A stretch of 10,760 bases of DNA from Planctomycetota bacterium (GTDB taxonomy: Bacteria; Planctomycetota; Phycisphaerae; Phycisphaerales; SM1A02), in contig JAPULD010000488.1 of NCBI GenBank assembly GCA_027295365.1, positions 1 through 10,760 of the forward strand. Reading direction: 5' to 3'. The notes under the pieces are model-generated. The model saw only the letters and a list, made by a program, of their open reading frames with translations. It searched no databases and was not told where the DNA came from. The translations under genes were made by a program, and so were the position numbers. Below, in pieces: positions 7,112 through 10,760 of this stretch. Positions within the stretch are counted from its first letter, which is position 1. Each line of letters begins with the position of its first letter.

Positions 7112-7568
7112 TGTGAATCCCCTTGTTGTTTCGGGCCCGAGGGCTGGAAAGCGAGTGGAATGAAGCATCGAAAAAGTCCTAGATTCTTCCTTCACCTTAG
7201 CTCATGCCGGTTCTGACGCAAGAAGAATCCGTGATAACTGAGCATGCCGACTTCGGATGATCCGGCATTACCGATGTTGCCCTTCATTACACTCAGCGGA
7301 CCCTACACTCACAGCCCATCATCCACGCCCCCGCCCCATCACCATCGTTTCCAAATACAAACAAACGACTGGAATTTGGGTTTCCTCAAGGGAGAGTTAC
7401 ACTTGGGGTTGGATTCCTTCGTCGTTGAGCCGGGCGAAGGGAAGAATCGATCGGCACAAGTTTTCTGAACAAACGATGCGGTCCGGGGGTTTCACAGGGT
7501 TAGAAAGCCACGCCTCGCTGGCAACACGCCCGATCAGGCCAGCCGTTGAATTTCGGAAGGACAATCTC
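7112..7568. other. Divergent intergenic region, no gene seen
   Basis: This separates the minus-strand beta-helix gene from the plus-strand Cfa gene and must hold both promoters, but no confident -35/-10 pair was found. The frame of Cfa stays open upstream to 7257, yet that part translates to proline- and serine-rich sequence with no similarity to the enzyme and is best read as untranslated. A CCAAAT / ATTTGG inverted pair (7351-7356 and 7374-7379) is the only clear symmetry. Confidence 0.5.
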
Positions 7569-8759
7569 ATGAACGGCAAGCAGCGTCTGCTTTTCTTGCT
7601 TCACGAGATCGATGTGCACGTCGGGGGCAACCGCCCCTGGGACCTCGATGTGCATGACGAGCGTCTCTATCGTCGCGTCGCACGCACCGGGCTGATTGGA
7701 CTTGGCGATGCCTACGTCGATGGCTGGTGGGATTGCCCGTCGATCGATTGCCTGTTCGACCGCGCCCTGAGAGCGGATGTGCCGAGCCAGTTCCGCTTTC
7801 AGCCCATTACGATGACGCGTTACCTGCTTGAAAGGCTGTTGAATCGGCAGAATCTCTGGCGATCGCGCGAAAACATCCATCGTCACTACGACATTGGCAA
7901 CGAGCTCTACGAGTCCATGCTGGACGCCCGCATGACCTATTCGTGCGGGTACTGGAAACATGCGACGACGCTGAACCAGGCGCAGGAGGCCAAGCTTGAT
8001 CTCGTCTGCAAGAAACTCGGCCTTGAGCCCGGCATGCGCGTGCTGGACGTAGGCAGTGGCTGGGGAAGCTTCGTGAAATTCGCGGCGGAGCATTATGGAT
8101 GTCGCGTCGTCGGCATCACCTTGTCGAGCGAGCAGGCCGAATACTCCCGCCGCCTCTGCAAACTGCTGCCGGTGGAAATACGGTTGCAGGACTATCGCGA
8201 AGTAGATGAACACTTCGATCGCATCGCGTCGATCGGCATGCTCGAACACGTGGGTCCCAAGAACTATCGCGCCTTCATGCTGATGGTTCGGCGATGCCTC
8301 GGCCGGGACGGCCTGTGCCTGCTGCATTTTCTGGCCACCAAACGGAGCTGGCCAAATCTGAGTGACACTGAAGTGTTGTGGTTGTCGCGGCGCATCTTCC
8401 CGGGCGGGGTCTTCCCTTCGCTCGCCCAGATCGGCCACGCGCTGGATGGCCTGCTCGTCACCGAAGATCTGGAGAACTTCGGCAGCGACTACGACCGCAC
8501 GCTCATGGCGTGGCACGCCAACTTCACGCGCCACTGGTCGAGCCTGAAGGGTGGTCGATACGACGAGCGTTTCTACCGGATGTGGACGTATTACCTGCTC
8601 ACGTGCGCCGGGGCGACGCGATCGCGAAAATACCAGGTGTGGCAGATGGTGCTGTCCCCCCAAGGCGTGCCGGGCGGGTATCAAAGGCCCGAAGATTCAC
8701 GAGGCGAGATGTCGGTCACCGAAATGGTCGGCTTTCCCCAGACCTACTCCGAGGCTTAA
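7569..8759 (+). CDS. cfa: Cyclopropane-fatty-acyl-phospholipid synthase
   Basis: A 396-residue enzyme (the E. coli protein has 382) that transfers a methylene from S-adenosylmethionine to the double bond of unsaturated acyl chains in membrane phospholipids. The N-terminal lipid-binding part has GLGDAYVDGWWDC (44-56) and HRHYDIGNELYESMLD (104-119). The catalytic part has YSCGYW (C126), the SAM loop VLDVGSGWG (158-166), MLEHVGPKN (E226), LLHF (H253), NFGSDY (Y308) and TYYLLTCAGA. These match the E. coli bicarbonate-site residues C139, E239, H266 and Y317; the I268 position is L255. The SAM loop has Ser163 where Cys is usual. The start ATG 7569 has GGAAGGA seven bases upstream. The last ~25 residues extend past the usual end. 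No membrane helix is seen, consistent with a peripheral cytoplasmic enzyme. It stands alone, with no fatty-acid genes nearby. Confidence 0.95.
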   Translation: MNGKQRLLFLLHEIDVHVGGNRPWDLDVHDERLYRRVARTGLIGLGDAYVDGWWDCPSIDCLFDRALRADVPSQFRFQPITMTRYLLERLLNRQNLWRSRENIHRHYDIGNELYESMLDARMTYSCGYWKHATTLNQAQEAKLDLVCKKLGLEPGMRVLDVGSGWGSFVKFAAEHYGCRVVGITLSSEQAEYSRRLCKLLPVEIRLQDYREVDEHFDRIASIGMLEHVGPKNYRAFMLMVRRCLGRDGLCLLHFLATKRSWPNLSDTEVLWLSRRIFPGGVFPSLAQIGHALDGLLVTEDLENFGSDYDRTLMAWHANFTRHWSSLKGGRYDERFYRMWTYYLLTCAGATRSRKYQVWQMVLSPQGVPGGYQRPEDSRGEMSVTEMVGFPQTYSEA

Positions 8760-8883
8760 CCATAAGAGAGCCACGGAAGAAATCAGCAAGTGTCGTCACC
8801 CAAGCTCGGAATCCTGGCCTCGAATCGACATATGAAAGATTCGCAATATTTTTGTCCCCTCGCCGGTCCGTCGTTCGTCAGAC

Positions 8884-8912
8884 TTGTGTTCGAATCGTTG
8901 AAATTGTACACT
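8884..8912 (+). promoter_or_regulatory. Possible sigma70-like promoter for the DGPF gene at 8940
   Basis: TTGTGT (8884-8889) and TACACT (8907-8912) are 17 bases apart and end 27 bases before the start codon. They match the TTGACA/TATAAT consensus at three and four of six positions, so this is only suggestive. A promoter for the partner ECF sigma factor is an alternative. Confidence 0.2.
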
Positions 8913-8939
8913 TCAAGACCTTGTGAAAGGATTCATACC

Positions 8940-9287
8940 ATGGCCAAATTCATGTTCTTGCAGCGCGGCGGCTGCGAAAATCGTCAGGAAATGACCCCCG
9001 AACAAATGGAGGCCGGAATGAAGGCCTGGATGGAGTGGGTCAAGAATGGGACGGAAGAAGGATGGTTGCTGGACCCGGGAAGTCCGCTCAGCGGAAAGGG
9101 TGCGGTGGTCCAACCAGATTTATCCGTGATTGACGGCCCATTCGCCGAGTCGAAGGACCTTGTTGGCGGCTACACCATTGTGGAAGCTTCCGATTTGCCC
9201 GCGGCGTGCGAGTTGGCCAAGCAAACCATCACACTGGCCGGTGGCGGAAATATCGAAGTGCGCGAATTCGCGAACTTCGGCCAATAG
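8940..9287 (+). CDS. YCII-related / DGPF domain protein (first of two)
   Basis: A 115-residue protein. It begins MAKFMFLQRGG, has PEQMEAGMKAWMEWVKNG (about 21-38), then the family hallmark VIDGPFAESKDLVGGYTIVEA (about 62-82), and ends GNIEVREFANFGQ. This is the YCII-like ferredoxin fold of the DGPF type, about the usual length. AAAGGA at 8926-8931 lies eight bases before ATG 8940; the frame stays open upstream to 8790, but that part is not family-like. From family knowledge, DGPF proteins are very often encoded next to ECF sigma factors of the ECF42/DUF6596 type, and just such a gene starts at 10574. The second DGPF gene (10221-10574) is a paralogue with the same motif order. Its molecular activity is not established, and catalytic residues cannot be named. 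Confidence 0.9.
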   Translation: MAKFMFLQRGGCENRQEMTPEQMEAGMKAWMEWVKNGTEEGWLLDPGSPLSGKGAVVQPDLSVIDGPFAESKDLVGGYTIVEASDLPAACELAKQTITLAGGGNIEVREFANFGQ

Positions 9288-9545
9288 GCCTCGCGCCCCA
9301 ATCAAAACTGCTCTGAATTCGCGTGCCTGGTTTTCCTGTGGACTCTGTGAATCTGCATCGGCCATCCTTGGATGGACAGATTCTTTTCCTTGTTCGAGGG
9401 CTAACCAATCACGCTCGGTGCAACGTCCATTTGAGGGCGGCGCTCATGTAGTTCGTAAAGGTCGGTAACCCAGTGAGGGTTTCTGGAAGTTTCGCCGAAA
9501 ATCGGCTTTTCATCAGGAATCGGTCCAATTTCAAAGGAGACAGTC

Positions 9546-10037
9546 ATGAAGAACGTAGCATTGTTGGCAGTATTGGTCGTAGGATTTGGTGCGTGCACGC
9601 TCGTTTGGGCGGGGGATCAAGATGCCAAGAAGAAGGCGGGTTGGTTCGATGCGGCGGCGTGTGGCATGTGCAAGCCGATGACCGAATACCCCGAGTTGAT
9701 GACGTCGATGAAGTGGGAAACCCACAAAATCAAGGACGGCATGTTGATGGTGACGAGCATTCCCGAAGAGCACAGAAAAACATTTGAAGCGGTCTGTACC
9801 AAGATGCAAGAGAACGGACGACAACTTGCGACCAGGGGCGAATCGGTGGACTTGTGCGGCCACTGCGAGTCTTTTGGCAAGCTGATGCAAGCCGGTGTCA
9901 GGCAGGAGAAGATCATGACCGCTTTCGGACACATTGCGCTGGTCACCGCCAATGACCCGACTACAGTCGAACTGATTCACAAGCATGCGGAACAGAGCCA
10001 GGACGAAACCAAGAAGATGCTTGCGAACAAGAATTGA
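9546..10037 (+). CDS. Exported hypothetical protein with two CxxC motifs
   Basis: A 163-residue protein with a clear signal peptide (MKNVALLAVLVVGFGACTLVWA, cleavage likely after A22). The mature part has two CxxC pairs, C39-GM-C42 in AACGMCKPMTEYPELM and C104-GH-C107 in LCGHCESFG, and several histidines, including IHKHAEQ near the end. The second pair equals the PDI active-site tetrapeptide CGHC, but no thioredoxin fold is evident around it. Metal binding (zinc, copper or iron) or a redox role in the periplasm fits the pattern. AAAGGAGA at 9534-9541 gives a strong ribosome binding site. It sits between two DGPF genes with gaps of 258 and 183 bases, so it probably has its own promoter and may be only a neighbour. 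I do not recognise a named family. Confidence 0.85.
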   Translation: MKNVALLAVLVVGFGACTLVWAGDQDAKKKAGWFDAAACGMCKPMTEYPELMTSMKWETHKIKDGMLMVTSIPEEHRKTFEAVCTKMQENGRQLATRGESVDLCGHCESFGKLMQAGVRQEKIMTAFGHIALVTANDPTTVELIHKHAEQSQDETKKMLANKN

Positions 10038-10220
10038 CGTGGCGTGTCAGTGCATTTGAACGAGATGCTTCAGCGGTCTTTGGAAGTATTTCATAAGGCC
10101 GCTGATGCATCTTCGCAGGTATCTTGTCGTCTACTCGAACTGGTAATTGTGATTGTTTTGAAGGCTGACTGCAACCTGTGGAGTCGCAAAAGCAAACACT
10201 TTCATAATGGGATTTGCAAA

Positions 10221-10574
10221 ATGCCAACGTTCATGATGGTTTATCGCGGTGGTCACGTGGGTCTGGATCACGCCTCGCCGGAACAGATGCAACACGTAAT
10301 GCAGACGTGGATGGATTGGATACAGAAAGGCGTTGAGGCGGGCTGGATGCTGGACGGCGGCGACGGCTTGAGGCCGGGTGGGGCCGTGGTGAATGCGGAT
10401 TTGTCCGTTACCGATGGACCGTTTGCCCAATCGAGGGAACTTGTCGGCGGATATTCGATGGTCGAAGCGCCCGACCTGGTGGCCGCCGTCGAACTGGCCA
10501 AGGGCTCCCCGATGCCAACGTCGGGCGGTACGGTCGAGGTTCGTGAACTCGCCAATGTCGGACAACAAGGGTGA
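10221..10574 (+). CDS. YCII-related / DGPF domain protein (second of two)
   Basis: A 117-residue paralogue of the 8940 gene. It has MPTFMMVYRGG, PEQMQHVMQTWMDWIQKG, LRPGGAVVNADLSV, the hallmark TDGPFAQSRELVGGYSMVEA, and the end GGTVEVRELANVG. The start is placed at ATG 10221, where the family N-terminus begins; the frame is open back to 10044 but that extension is unlike the family, and the ribosome binding site is weak (GGGA about seven bases upstream). Its stop TGA (10572-10574) overlaps the ATG of the ECF sigma factor (10574) as TGATG, so the two are very likely translated as a coupled pair. The context indicates a role in, or control by, that sigma factor. Confidence 0.9.
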   Translation: MPTFMMVYRGGHVGLDHASPEQMQHVMQTWMDWIQKGVEAGWMLDGGDGLRPGGAVVNADLSVTDGPFAQSRELVGGYSMVEAPDLVAAVELAKGSPMPTSGGTVEVRELANVGQQG

Positions 10575-10760
10575 TGGCCGAGTCGACCAACCAACTGGTA
10601 GAACACTTCTTTCGGCACGAGTACGCAAACCTGGTCGCGGTGATGACTCGTGCTTTTGGCATGCGACGCATCGATCTCGTGGAAGACATGGTCCAGGTCG
10701 CGATGCTGGAAGCGATGCATGCCTGGAAACAACGTGGCATTCCCGACAACCCCACCGGTT
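10574..10760 (+). CDS. ECF RNA polymerase sigma factor, N-terminal fragment (DUF6596/ECF42-like)
   Basis: Sixty-two codons are visible before the window ends. The residues HFFRHEYANLVAVMTRAFG (11-29), IDLVEDMVQVAMLEAMHAW (33-51) and RGIPDNPTG (54-62) correspond to sigma region 2, which binds the polymerase core and the -10 element. The G-(V/I)-P-D-N-P-x-G sequence is typical of ECF sigma factors that carry a C-terminal TPR-like extension (ECF42, DUF6596) instead of a separate anti-sigma factor. Region 4 and the extension lie outside the window, so the subgroup is inferred from the N-terminus and from the DGPF gene directly upstream. The ATG overlaps the upstream stop, and AAGG lies about five bases before it. 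Confidence 0.85.
   Translation, partial: MAESTNQLVEHFFRHEYANLVAVMTRAFGMRRIDLVEDMVQVAMLEAMHAWKQRGIPDNPTG

Noticed and set aside
7500..8684. Minus-strand frame of 394 codons opposite Cfa
   Set aside because: The plus strand encodes a complete, motif-perfect CFA synthase; the antisense frame is His/Ala/Arg-rich and matches no family.
9362..9375. CCATCC-tt-GGATGG inverted repeat upstream of the CxxC gene
   Set aside because: Perfect but short, 170 bases from the start codon and not repeated elsewhere in the window; it could arise by chance.
1..10760. CRISPR arrays, tRNA or rRNA genes, transposases
   Set aside because: No regularly spaced repeats, no cloverleaf-like sequence and no transposase or integrase motif were seen on either strand.

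Overview
The window looks like a chromosomal stretch from a planctomycete, most likely of the Phycisphaerae/Phycisphaerales type. The main clue is a secreted beta-helix protein that ends in two tandem EF-hand-like repeats of the pattern C-P-x-D-x-(N/D)-G-D ... D-L-L-x-L-L-A-x-W-G-x-C. This is the 'GC-type dockerin' anchor typical of that group. Other pointers are Chlam_PMP-type repeats, a two-DTG aspartic protease with a PDZ domain, and an ECF sigma factor linked to DGPF/YCII proteins. Most of the window is GC-rich (34 of 60 bases at 8041-8100). One block, about 1535-3290, is clearly AT-rich (19 of 60 at 1801-1860; 25 of 60 at 2701-2760) and looks acquired.

Layout. 1-377: C-terminal end of an S41-family peptidase. 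453-893: single-domain cupin. 894-1619: mostly non-coding, with a possible 30-residue one-helix membrane protein (1151-1243) and a possible gene remnant on the minus strand. 1620-3627: the accessory island, made of an FRG-domain protein (1620-2411), a helical protein with a HEPN-type R-N-x3-H motif (2555-3283) and a 53-residue ribbon-helix-helix DNA-binding protein (3466-3627). The FRG gene is bracketed by two related imperfect stem-loops (1498-1534 and 2430-2459) that share a 16-base core. 3795-4946: lipoprotein-like or secreted aspartic protease with PDZ. 5039-7111, minus strand: secreted PMP-repeat beta-helix protein with the dockerin-like anchor. 7569-8759: cyclopropane-fatty-acyl-phospholipid synthase. 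8940-10760: two DGPF/YCII proteins around a periplasmic double-CxxC protein, ending in the start of an ECF sigma factor whose start codon overlaps the stop of the second DGPF gene.

How the parts fit. The housekeeping genes appear unrelated to one another. Two groups look functional. The DGPF-ECF sigma pair at the right end is a known conserved association and is probably a translationally coupled regulatory unit. The AT-rich FRG/HEPN (plus RHH) block has the make-up of a toxin or defence module, and the repeats around the FRG gene suggest cassette-like movement. No experimental function is known to me for this particular pairing.
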